Assembly (NCBI GenBank): GCA_038380795.1
Contig: CM076270.1
Coordinates: 17,748,001-17,812,000 of the forward strand
DNA from: Pyrocephalus nanus
Taxonomy: Eukaryota > Chordata > Aves > Passeriformes > Tyrannidae
Length of the DNA stretch: 64,000 bases
Direction of reading: 5' to 3'
Shown here: positions 13,056 through 24,962 of the stretch, in pieces
Numbering within the stretch: the first letter of the stretch is position 1
How the letters are laid out: the number at the start of each line of letters is the position of its first letter
The notes under the pieces: generated by a model
What the model saw: only the letters and a program-made list of their open reading frames with translations
Told to the model about the DNA's origin: nothing
The model's database searches: none
Program-made: the position numbers and the translations under genes

Positions 13056-16000
13056 GCAACACGCACCTGAACCTGAATCTGTCCTGATCAGCTCTGTTCA
13101 TTCCTCAGCTGTTTTCCTGGAATGAGTCCAGTAGAGAGCACCACGAGGTGTCTTTGCATAGTCAGGTATTTCAAAAGATTGGTCCCAAGAAAAAAACCCC
13201 AAAACTTGAAAAACAAAGCCCCCCTTGAAAACCCTGAAAACAACTAGAGCACTCAACCATGAGATTTTAAAAAATTACTGAAAAACAGCCCAAACAAACA
13301 AACACTGTATGGTTTATACATACCTTTTGTATATGCCTTCCAGTGTTCAATGCTTTGGATTGTGTTTTTTATCTCTTCCTCTTTATCAGGAAGAGGTTAT
13401 GTTTTCTATTGTGTGAAGTTGTGTTTTTTAATTGGAGTCAAACTTCTCACAAAGCCCCACTCTTGGCAATGAAATGCTCCCTATCAGCAAGCTTGTGATG
13501 AAACCTCATAAGTTATCAGTGCTGGGATCTATGTATAGAGCAGAGTGCAAGAATTTCCCGCTCAGATCCCAGCCACAGCATGGCTGTGACAATGCTGTCA
13601 GGGTCACAGAGAAGCACACCCATAAATCTGGACTGCTCTGTGTGCCTTGTGTTCTGCCAGCCTCTAGGAACGTGAATATTGCCACTTTATGTAAAAACCA
13701 ATGACTTTTCCCAACTGCTCTTTTCTCTGACAAGGAGCACCTCCTTAACAAGGCACCCACAACAGGAATTTTGCCTAATAACAGCACTGCCACATTAGGA
13801 AACAGCACTTCATGACCTCTCCAAAACAAAACATGTCCTAATTATATCTGAGGTGATATCTTTTTATATCATCTAAACCAGAAATCCAAACCAAAAGGGA
13901 GGAGAAAAAACAATAAACAGTCAAACTAGTAGGAGTCCACGCTCTCGAGCACGTCCTTTGAAAGAATAAAGATACAGCCTCCTTCAGCATATCCATAGCC
14001 AACAATACTACACTGAACCAACTTTCAGCGTACACATTTCAAATTATCTCAAATAGGAGACATCCATGTTCGAGGCATTAAAACACCCTGATTGAAAAGA
14101 AAGAAATCCAGGATACTCTGACTGAATGACCTGATGTGGAATGCAGAACTTCTGCAGCACGAGCACAGCCAACAGTACTGGTGGGACCATGGGAAACTGG
14201 TACCGACCGTCTCCAAGGAGGTGCTGCAAGTTCCTCCCATGTCTGGGACAGCTTTGTGTCAGGGCTGGTCTCCCAGGCACGTAGATAATTAATTAGTCAC
14301 TCTCCTCCCTCCTGCACTTCCATTCTTACAGCAAGTGTTCTGAACCCACTTCTAAGCTGTGCAGAGAGGATTTTTTGCCTTAAACATAAAGCCACTACAG
14401 TTCCAACATTGGTAAGCTCTCCCAGACCCCTGGAGAGAAGAAAAGGGAGGGCTCTCTGTGGCTGGACAGTCCCACAGGTAGCGTCTGTTTAGCTGATGTA
14501 CTGATGCATTTAAAGAGATACCTTAAGGACAAAAAGGTACAAGTCCAAGCTCCAGGGAGGGGATTTCTACCTAATAGCTGCAAGTCATTTGAGATTTTCA
14601 AAACATAAGCTAATCTGTGTAATGACAGCAGGAGCTAAGTCCCAGCTATTTAATTATAAAACCTTTTCCCACAGAGTCTTGTCTGTAAAGTGAATGAAGA
14701 GCATTTCTCCACCCCACAGCTCAGTTTTCAGTTAAATTCTGTGTCAGTAAGTGATGGGCTCAGAGAATTACTCCAGTAAGTACAGATCCAGACCCCTCTA
14801 AGTATCAGCTGTCATCTGCAGTGCCTTTACACCATGACCTCAGTCTAGTTCACAAACCAAAAGGAAAGTCATCGTGACTGATTGAAATTCAGAATCTTCC
14901 TGGTGCACTCCATGAGTAAGCACCAAACACGCTGGAACTAAGCTGCCTCTAGAGAAACCTTGCAGTCTGTTTACATAGGTACACAGCCCAGAGAAAACAT
15001 TCATGACTTTGCATCATAACCAAGACATAAATTCACTCCCCATGACTGTATTGCATCTGGCCACCAGCGTTGGTGCTGTCCTACCCTGCTTGTTTCTCAT
15101 CAAATCAAGTTCTCCTTTCTTCAGCGACACCAAGCAAGTCCTTAACTAAAAGCCTTGCCTGAAGACACCCCCCTCCCCCGCCCTTATCCCAGCACCCTGC
15201 AAGCCCATGCTGCTCCCTCTGGCAGCTCTCCATCCCCACAGCCCCCCTCCTGGCTGCCCACCCTGCCAGCAGCTGAATCCCGGGGGCTGACTGCGGATAA
15301 GTTGGGGGAAACCATCACCTATTTCCTCAGTAAGTGACAATGCATGTCCAGGGGTGCTATGAGAGAAGGAAGTGACATTGACTCTGTAACAAGGATTACA
15401 CTCAGCTGGTGCAAGAACAACCACAGAGAGCCAACAGCTCAGTGACCTCATTTAAATTAAAAAGTTGCAACTCACCATACTGCAACAGCCAAAAAGAGGT
15501 GGAGCAACCTGCAACCAGTCAAGATCTCTCCCTCAACACAGACATCTGATCACAAGCATTTTCAAACACAAAGTTGAGACCTGCACAGTTCCCTGTAATC
15601 ATCTATTTCAAGCTGAGTATTAATGAGGCAGCAAATTTTATCAGGAAGAGATTATTTTCTCCTGATTATCATCTATCCTGACATTACAGTGTAAGCAGTT
15701 GAAACCTAACTTCAGACTCTGCAATCTCTACTACAAAAGGCTGAGGGAAAGCATCATTCACTGGGCTGGGCAGAGTTTATGCCTGTTTCTGTTTGCAAAA
15801 GCTCTAACAACTGAACTTTGAAAGCTGTTGGGCTGTTGTAAATAAGACAACATAGGCATACAACTGAACTGAGAGACACACAGGACCACAACGCAGCTCC
15901 TCTTCCCAAGCGTTTTCAAGCTGCAGTCCTTGCTATAGCACTATTTACAAAACAAGGAAAGTACAACTCCATTAGGTTAGATTATTAGAATAGGCATCCT

Positions 16001-19000
16001 CGAGGGTCCTTCAAAGGTACAAATTCACAGCTGCTTTCATCTCAATTAACTGTAACAAACCCTCAAAAAACAAGAGTTTTACATATCATGCATGTTGCAT
16101 AATGAAAGGTAGGGTGGTGTAAATTTTGGAAACTGAATTTGAGAGCTGCCAAGCACCACTGCTTGTTCTTGAAGTTAAGGAGCTGGGGACATTCAGCATG
16201 CCTTGGGATGAACCCTTAGGAATAGAAATTCTCCAAATGCACAGCAAAGGTTGACATTGTTGAGGCACCTGGTCAAATTTTACTGCCTTAAATGGCAACA
16301 TCTGTAGCTCATTACAAATGAGAAATTAAAAAAAAAAAAAAAAGGAAAGAAAAAAAAGCTTAACTAGCAAAATATATCCAAACCTGTTTGATCCCAAAGG
16401 ACCAGAGAAGACATTAAATGAGACATATGCTAAGTCATATTGCTTAACATGTGGTTGGAAAGTACTCAGAAACCACAGTGACAGCAATATCCAAACCTGA
16501 GTAGAACAAAAGAGACAGCTGAACATCTCCAGGGAGCACTACAGCATAGCCTGTGTCCAACGTCAAAATAAATAAATAACATCTCAACTGACTACATGTA
16601 TCACAAATTGAATAAAAGATCAATTCCGCTTTCAAACAATAAAACTAGGAAATCCCTTAATTCTGCACCCTGTGCCTTAGGTAGTGACCTACTTATATAA
16701 GACACTGATTTTCTCACACATGCTGCCCTCTAAAATGCCATGATTTGACCTCTTGATCACTTGAGCTACTTCAGGATTTCTGAAAGCTATAACCAATGGT
16801 TCCAGTCCGGGTAGTGGCTGTCACAGGGGATCTCAGCACTAATGTCAGTCCCAGGGTTTCACTACATGAATTTTCTATCCTCAGAATGCAGGATTTATAC
16901 TGGCAGCTACTGCCCTAGGACCTACAGGCACCAGCAAGAGCCCACAGGGTCCAAAGGAGTCAGCCAAACAGCAGTGGCTGCTCAGGTTGGATGGCCAAGA
17001 CTCCCGATACAATTTGCAGAGGAAAACCAACCGGACTTGCCAATTTGGCTTTATGGGAACCTTGAACCAAACCTCACTCGCTGGGACTTGCAGCTCTTTG
17101 ATCTTCATAAAGACAAAAGATGAAAGGTAATGAGTGTTCTTACTGGGGTGAAATCTTCACAAGGTGTGATGTCAGCCTGGTCTGACTGCACAAGTCCAAG
17201 AGCAGGGAGATGGAGGTTTGACACAACTGACAGGGGACACTGCTAGGCTACAAAAAAAAACCCTAAAATACTTCAGCAAACACATCACTGAAGCTTGCAT
17301 GAAAGCCAAGGAGAAGTGCATAAAGAAAAAACATTAGATTGCACATGGTGGTTTAATTAGTGACTGACTAGATTTCCATGCAAAACAATGCAAAAGGCCA
17401 TAATTTTTAAGGCATCTGAGGCCACATCCTCATGCAGAAAGCACAGTCAAATGCATGAGCCAGATGGCAAATCAAAGTCCCAGCCTGCTGAACAGCCCTG
17501 AGGTTAACCAGTGTCCAACAGAACTGATGTTCTTGTACAGGGACAGACAGGGGGGAAAAAAATGAACAAAAATACCAAGACATACCAATCATATTCACTT
17601 TGTTAAAGGGCACTTGCAAAATACTTTAAAGAATTCTGATTGCTTAAAAGGGAAAAAATATAGCATAAAAAAATCATAACACTGGCCCTAAATGAAACAT
17701 AACTAAATGCAGGAATACACCGTAGGGAGAGGTACATTATCAGACTGATTGAAAATGACGAACATCATGGTCACAGGTCTTCCTTATGGTCTAAAACTGA
17801 AGCTATAAATTAAGCTAAGTACAGATTAAGAATGTTACTTACTCTGATCTAGTTTAAAAATGGAACAGGAGAAGGAGGAAGAGGGAGACCCACAATTACT
17901 GCCAGTATATCCAGGATGAAGGAGAAAACTGGGGAGTGTGGGGGGAAAATCCTATTGTGATATAAACCCCATCATCTTTACTGCAACTAAAACTCAGAGA
18001 CTTAGTGGAGTTATAAATGTTCCTTTACAGATTTGTTTCATTGGTCTCCCGTGAGTTTTATGAGGAGTAAGATAGTGTAGATGTTTGGTGATGTTGGATT
18101 AGTAAATGGGTATTTCCATGCTCTACAAATGACTTCAGAGTTCTTCAGTTGTTTGCTCAAATCCACTCCAGTCTCTAAAAAGCATCTGGTACAAAACCTG
18201 CAATATCCTGCAGTACAGGATATGTCTGAATTCAGTGATTTTGGTGGTTCTATGAACTCAGGAGGTTTTGGCAGCGATTGCCATATGCTTCAGTAATTTT
18301 GAATTTGATGATTTGGCAGGGTCTGCTCGCACTCAAGCCTCTGCTGCTCTGCAGAAAATCTGCTTACTGTAGAACTGTAGAAACACTGAGGGTATTGGAG
18401 GAGCTCCTGCTTTCTATCCAAGGAAAGGGCTGGGACCTACACATTGTCCCTGTTTTTTAACAGGAGGCATTACCTCCCCTGCCAGCCTAGCCCTGCCTCT
18501 GGCCTTTGGCTGGCAGACCCAGAGAGAGCACAGAAGACTGCAATGATCATTATGCTGGGGGAAAAGGTACCATAAAACTCTTCAAGTCCAAAAGAAGTGT
18601 CTCTGCATCATGAACAATGCAAGTAGAAACACTGCTACAGACAAGTGGAACAGAGAGAGGTTTGTCCCCAGGGGAAAGAGCCAGACCCAAAGGCTGCTGC
18701 TTCCACAGAGCCATTTCCCTGCCTCCTGCAGGCTCTAACGTAGACCCTTAAGGTCACTGGCAGAGCATACACGAATTTGTCTTCCATAGGGAGTGAACGG
18801 GAAGAGCAAACTGGAGGCAGAGGCTAAAGAAAGCATTTGGTAACAGCACGTTTTACAAACAGCAGTGGTGCCTGTCTTGACATGCTGCATGTGAGCTGAC
18901 ATCCATCTCCCTGGGTGGGAGCTGCCAGAGGCGGCAGGAGTTGCTCATTGGGCTCCTTAGGAAGGCCATGAAAACAGATCCAAGTGCCAGGGCAGGCGCC

Positions 19001-21100
19001 TGCAGGGCTCTCTGCCCTCTGCAGCACATCCCTGCCCCGCTCCCCCACACATCAGCTGGTAGGGCCCTCACACCCCGTGGGGAAAAAGAAAGGCAGCAGC
19101 TATTTCTTCTTGAGATGAAAACACCTGCTAACACTTCCCAAACTCCTCCATGCAAAACAGTGGACTACTCCTACTCCAAAGCAGTGACTGACTGCAGGAC
19201 AGTCATACACGTTATATGGGGGAAAAGGTTGTTCCACCTTCCAGTATCAGACTCCTCTATTTGTACTCTAGAAATACTGTAGAAATGCTTTGCTGTACTG
19301 GGCATTTCCCATCTACATCATAAGAGTCAATCTTTGGAGGCAGAAGCTGTTTTCAGGGCATTCCCCAAGAACAGGGAGATAAAATGAGCAGTCACCATGT
19401 CTGTTTTGCAGTTGGAGGCACAGGTATTCCCCTGCCAGCTTCGGAACAAGCAGCTGTTTTGTCACAGCTCTGTGACAAGGCCACACAGTCCCTTACAGCA
19501 AGGTGCTCACACAGCTACAGAGCTGCCAGCATTCCAGGGAGCATCTCCAACTGCTGTGAGGGATAGGAACAAATCCCACACTCCCAAGTGCTGGTTACAC
19601 AACCTGTAGCATGGCACTGCACTGATCAACAGCTACACGGTCCAGGGGATATTTTCAAGGTCACAAAGTTGTCAAAAAATTGTTCTCTAAGTTTAAAAAT
19701 CTTACCTCTGGAACTGTTAGGTGTCAACAAGGAAAGAAAAAGAATACCAAGAAGGGGTGTGGAAAGAGGCAGGACTGTCCCTTGCAGCAGCTTCTTGTAA
19801 CTAAATTAGGTTAAGCAGAACATGAGACCACCCTGCCAACCACACTGAGGAATTCTGAGTGGCTGTGGGAAGCACACACTGTCAAATAAAGAGCAGGAGT
19901 GACAGCTAGAAAGAAAAATGGAGAGTGATAAGAGAAGCTCACAGTAGCTCTAGCAACTGCCTGAGGACACACTAGGAAATTTAATGTATTAAAATAACAC
20001 TTTTAAATAATGTTCTAGTTAATTGATGCTAAATTACAGCTGAATGTCTGTAGAAGTACTTTTGACATCTGAACTAATACCAATTCAGTTTATCAGGATT
20101 AATATTATTCTAATACATGCCAAAGGAATGAATAAGTATTGGTACTTTAAAGCCTTTAAAGTCATGTTTTGAGATAGTTTCGCTTTCTTATCCCCCTTCT
20201 CCTTCCCCTCAGCCTTCATGAAAGCTTGTTTGCAAACCCTATTAAAAATAGAGGTGTTTTCACAAATCTCATCCAGTTGAATGATGATGTCGTTCTTATC
20301 GTGCTACTGGTTACACCTGAAGACTGGAGGAACACTTCACTTGCAACCACCAGAAAGAGAGGTGGGCCTGGTGCAAAAACAGTATCCTGTTAAGAAGACA
20401 TGCCCAAAAAGGAAAAGGAGGTATGATCACACCTCTCCACCTTCCCTAAACAAGACAAAACCCTGAAATATTACCTATTGGCCAAGCTATGATTACAGTA
20501 GTAGAAACACCCCAAAGTTTCACTCCTCTGTTTACAGACAACCAGGGTTCCATGCCTGCTTCCCACTTCGCTCCAGGGCATCTGGGAAACAGAGGGCTGG
20601 GAGAGAGAGGTGGCTGGGGAAGGAGAGCAACTCTGCCAGTCCTCCCCTTCTTGTGGTGACAGGCCCCACGTGCCCTGGAAGCTCACAAAGCTCAGCAAAA
20701 GCAGCTGCACAGCAGTTTTGATGGCTCAGTCGAAGGAATTGCTTCCCACCAGCCCTGACCAAAGCGCCTTCCAGAGCGGCCGATATGTCAGCCCCGAAAG
20801 CCCCACGCTGGGCTGCAGGTGTTAACTCACAGGCCCTCTGCTGTTATCAGTCTCAAGTGTTGTTTTTCAAGCAGTGACACACAAAGAGTTGTATCGAAAA
20901 CCTCATTAAAATTTAACAGGATTTGGCACCCTTAGCTTTCTGCTTCAGAAATGAAGTCTCCAGCTCAGTCAATGTTTTTATTTTCATGTATCACATTGCT
21001 TCTTTCACAGCACCACATGCTAGCAGAGTAATTCAGCAGCTGAAAACCAGCCTTTCATACCTTCCACCGTTCATCACCTTTCACATTCTCTCCTTTGTTA
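13056..21100. other. Non-coding intronic stretch
   Basis: Unique sequence. A C-rich patch at 15165-15300 includes CCCCTCCCCCGCCC followed by CTTATC (15183-15188), and GATAAG at 15296-15301: inverted GATA-type sites about 110 bp apart. An AT-rich, homeodomain-motif-rich block lies at 19980-20170. No exon is recognised. Confidence 0.5.
16328..16343 (+). repeat. A16 tract with adjacent A-rich sequence
   Basis: A16, then GGAAAG and A7. It could be the tail of a decayed retroposon, but no body is identifiable. Confidence 0.95.
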
Positions 21101-21152
21101 ATTGCTAAAGATAGTTTCTTTTTACCACTGCGTGTGTTTATTTTTGTATCAG

Positions 21153-21333
21153 GGATAGCCTGTCCTCAGAGCCCACTTTCTCCTTCAGGGAGCTTTCCAA
21201 TATCAAAGCAACACTGGAGGAAGCTTAGGAGGAAAAGGACAAACCATTCATGGTTTGGAAATGAATGGAAAGCCTTGGCCTATGAGAGAATATTTAGGGT
21301 CAATCTGGTATTTCTTAAAATTACCCTAGTCAG
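21153..21333 (+). other. Candidate exon antisense to GPC1, 181 bp
   Basis: The acceptor TGTTTATTTTTGTATCAG precedes 181 bp open in one frame (begins GIACPQSPLSPSG, ends ITLVR region), followed by the donor CAG then GTGAGC. Both splice signals are good. No homology is recognised. Confidence 0.2.
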
Positions 21334-21483
21334 GTGAGCTGTGCTGGCAGGAACATTCAGGATCAGACAGTATAAAGCTAATTACAGTCATGACCAAGAG
21401 TCCTGTTGAACCTGACTTATGTTAGATTCTGAAAGAATCACCTTCTCAGGGGTTCTAGATTTGAGTAGGAAGCATTAGTATGT

Positions 21484-21507
21484 AATAAATAAATAAATAA
21501 ATAAATT
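21484..21507 (+). repeat. (AAAT)n microsatellite
   Basis: About five and a half AAAT units between TGT and TTGCTGG. Confidence 0.95.
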
Positions 21508-21864
21508 TGCTGGATACAAACACCCCAACAAAAAAGGAAAAAAATCCCACACTGACTACAAAACAACCTCCCCATGTCTAAACAAACTCACTCCCAACTT
21601 GGATGTACTATAGTGAGGTGTCCTCCATGCCAGCCACAGTTTGATATGGCAAGCCCAGATACATTTCTGAGAAAAGTGGAAAACAAGAAAATGCTGGGAC
21701 ATGTTCAGTGATGTTAAGAATGACATTTCATAGCCTGATACAAGACAGAGATGATGATCTTTAAGCCAGAAAAGAGGTAAACCAACAGTAATACTGCAGT
21801 CCCAGTAAGGCCTGTAATTCTCAGAGAATACAGACCATCAGCTAGGATCTTGCTTTAAAACTCA

Positions 21865-21950
21865 GGGGCAGGAGTCCAAATTTCAGCTGTGCCACCAGCT
21901 AAAGAAGTCATCTGGGGAAGTCCCCCCAACCCATCTGTAACTCCCCTTGC
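21865..21950 (-). mobile_element. MIR-like remnant
   Basis: The + strand reads GGAGTCCAAATTTCAGCTGT, GCCACCAGC, AGTCATCTGGGGAAGTCC, then CCCATCTGTAA. This is the inverted MIR order (TTCCAGCTCTGCCACT, GACCTTGGGCAAGTC, CCCATCTGTAAA). Confidence 0.55.
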
Positions 21951-22129
21951 ACTGATGCATTATACTCCAACATAATTTTACCAGGAACACCACTGTTTGC
22001 CCAGTAAACAAGACACCTGCCACTGTGGTGTTGGAGACTGGGGGAGATATTAAAAGCAAGTGATAAATTATTCACCAAATAGATGAGGCATAAACACCAA
22101 CATGATGGCACGAAGCAGTGTAAAATTTA

Positions 22130-22139
22130 GGGGGGGGGG
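22130..22139 (+). repeat. G10 homopolymer
   Basis: Ten consecutive G after TAAAATTTA. Such runs are prone to sequencing length error. Confidence 0.95.
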
Positions 22140-23299
22140 TTTACTACAATGGGGAACTGCAGCTCAGCAGTGGCCCTCCTGCTTGTGAAGAATGTGCTGT
22201 TGTAAACCATGGCAATAAAACCCCAACCAAACAGTTATTAACATCCACAGTAATTGCATTCCCTTTCTCCTATGCTTCTTTTTGCAGATAGGCTGATGCA
22301 TTTCACCATCATGGAAAAGAGTGGTTAAAAACTCTTCACGAGAATAAAAGTGGGCCCGAAGGATGCTGCAAATGAGGCAAACACTACAATGAACACACAA
22401 AGCATTTGTGCTACAGAGTGATGGAAGGCAGGCAGACCCCTGACTGCTGTGTCAACATTTAAGGTACTGCTGTAGATCTGTGGCTTGGGACAATGCAGAG
22501 CTTAATCACCCCAAAGCAGCGTTGTGACCTCCCGTGCTCATGCTCAAGGCTGGTGCACCCTTCCAAGCAGGGCAAGACACCCTCCCTTCAAGGATGGCAT
22601 GCAGACGCCAGGGAGGGGGATCAATCCCCCTGTCCCACTGAGCAACGCCAAGAGGTCAAGGAAAAAATTTAGCCAAACTTAAAAAACAACTTAAAAAAAG
22701 TAATCTAATTGAGAAGCCTTGAGCTTCAGTTCTTTCTTTGTATAATGCTGTTCCAGTTAGATTTATACCCCAAAACATTAAGACAAAATACATTTAATTA
22801 AGAACAAGAAGCATTAAAGCTTTCAAAACTTCTCCTCTCTCAGACCCTGTTGTTTTCTCCTTCCTGTGGAGATTATTATTTAGCTGTTAAAAAGCTCTTC
22901 TGTGACATATCTGCACAACCAGGTCCCATTTCAATCTGTGAGCGAGCAATGAGTATCAGCTAAGCAATGCACTGGAAGCAGGATCCTAACAGCCAGCTGT
23001 CAGCAGAATGAGACACTGCACTCTAAAAACCTGTAGCTGTTCTGCTGGTGGCAGATGTGCAGCCAGCAGGATGCACACACAGAGGGACCCAGGCTCATTC
23101 TCCACAGGTTCCACCATGCCATTTCCCTGTAAACTGCAGTGGATGCATCTTAATGCCAGGAAAAGCTGGGGCAGCATCAAACATGGAACTGATAGAAACA
23201 CAGCAGCATGCCATGTTCATTCACACATACTCATGGTATTTTCCAGCCCTGTTGTTTCTCAGCAGGCCCAAAAGCTGAGCTCTGGGGTTAAATGCAAGA

Positions 23300-23402
23300 A
23301 GCGATGTGCTGCTTGGGGACATGGTTCAGTGATGGGCCTGGCAGTGGTTAATGGTTGGACTCAATGATCTTAGAGGTCTTTTCCAACCTACACGAGTCCT
23401 TG
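23300..23402 (+). mobile_element. CR1 LINE, 3'-end fragment
   Basis: GTGCTGCTTGGGGACATGG, then GGTTGGACTCAATGATCTTA and GAGGTCTTTTCCAACCTA, is the canonical sense-strand CR1 3' end. The terminal ATTCTATG repeat has decayed to CGAGTCCTTGTTTCC. It is the only CR1 copy in the window oriented on the + strand. Confidence 0.88.
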
Positions 23403-24884
23403 TTTCCAATAGAGAATCTCGAGTATTAGGCAGGCAGGAGTGTAACTCCCATCAGCCGATCTATTCTGTGAGCTAAACACAGATCAAAGGAAGGAAAAAC
23501 AAATACTCTTTCTAACAAATGTCCAAGCTGATTAAGGACTTTAAGGAGACAAAGTATTAGAAAGGCCTCCTTCCTTCCAAGATAAAACCCCAAACATAGA
23601 AGGGCCTGAGGCACAGGCTTGCCCCAAATATTTATTTATTTTGTTGCCACAAAGTGGCAGCAATGTCAGGGTGCTAGTGGGCTTCAGGTCCCCAAAGCCC
23701 GGCACAGTATACACGGTTCTTCTGAAGTCTGAAGCATTTGGATGAAAAGTTTAAAAACCTCAAAGACACAGTGGAATTGATTTGTGATTAAAGGAAGGAT
23801 TAAATGCTGAATCTGGGGCAATCAATAGCCCTGCTAATGCTTAGTGCAAGATTTCCTGCTCCAGTCAAACCCCCTTTTCTCTGCTTTGAGACCATTGTCC
23901 TTATCAGTGGAAAGATGATCCTTTGAAGACAACGTCTGTCTTTGTTTCCCCACTCCACCCTCCCCCTATTCCTCAGCACTGCTGCACTACAGCTTCGTGC
24001 CTGCAATGCCACTGCGAGCCAGGGGACAAACCCTGCACGATGCTCATTTCCCATCGGTATCCCCGTGCTTACCAATCAGCTCCCCCCAAAAAATCCACCC
24101 TAGCCCCAAATGCCACCCCCAAAAACCCTGCACACCCTTAAATGCACCAAAGACATAAATTTATTCTTAGAAACAGGGGGCCTCCAGTGGCCTGGGTTCA
24201 GTTTTCTTCTCTCCCACAGACTGGGCTGAATCTATGCAGTATGTTTACAGACAGTGATGTGGGATGTGGCTACCCCCACTATTAATTGCAACTTATCAGA
24301 ATCCATAATAACAGCGATTAGTTCCCATTAAGCCAAGGATCTGCATGCTTACACTTCACAGAAACAGATTTTATTTTTTCTCTTCCAATTAAGTATTTTT
24401 ATTAGCCAGATGGATCATGAAATTATTATAAAAACTAGGATGTAAACTCTCTAAAAGCACCTTAAGTAATTAATACTGATTTATAAACATTCAGGATTAG
24501 AGAACAAATACTTAATTCTCCCCTAATCCCTTAGCCAGCACTGCTTTGTGTTCAGCATACAGGAATATAGATTAACCAGCCTGAAGCTAATAGCATTTGA
24601 AGGACAGAGCTGATCAGTCATGCATGGCACCGTGATAGGCAATATGCTTCCACCACTGATTTACTGTAACCTGTGGGATTAGGACAAATTCAAGAGACTG
24701 TCACTTCCCTGTTCCATTCCCAGCTTTCCCCATAAACTCACAGACACTGAGATTAAAGATATCGAACCTTTAAAGAGGATCAAACTGGTCAGTCACCTTA
24801 TAAACCAGTGCACTACACTGGGATTAAGTGCCAAAAGTGCTATCACCTACCTATCTGCTGATTCTCTCGAGTTTTATGATAACT

Positions 24885-24962
24885 GATCTCTGTCCCCAGT
24901 CCTGTCAGTGACTTGGGGCAAGTCACACTTTGACATTTCTGTGTCCCTTGTCATCCTTACCC
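24885..24962 (-). mobile_element. MIR-like remnant
   Basis: CTGTCCCCAGTCCTGTCAGT, then GACTTGGGGCAAGTCAC and TTTCTGTGTCCC matches the inverted MIR core closely. Confidence 0.6.
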
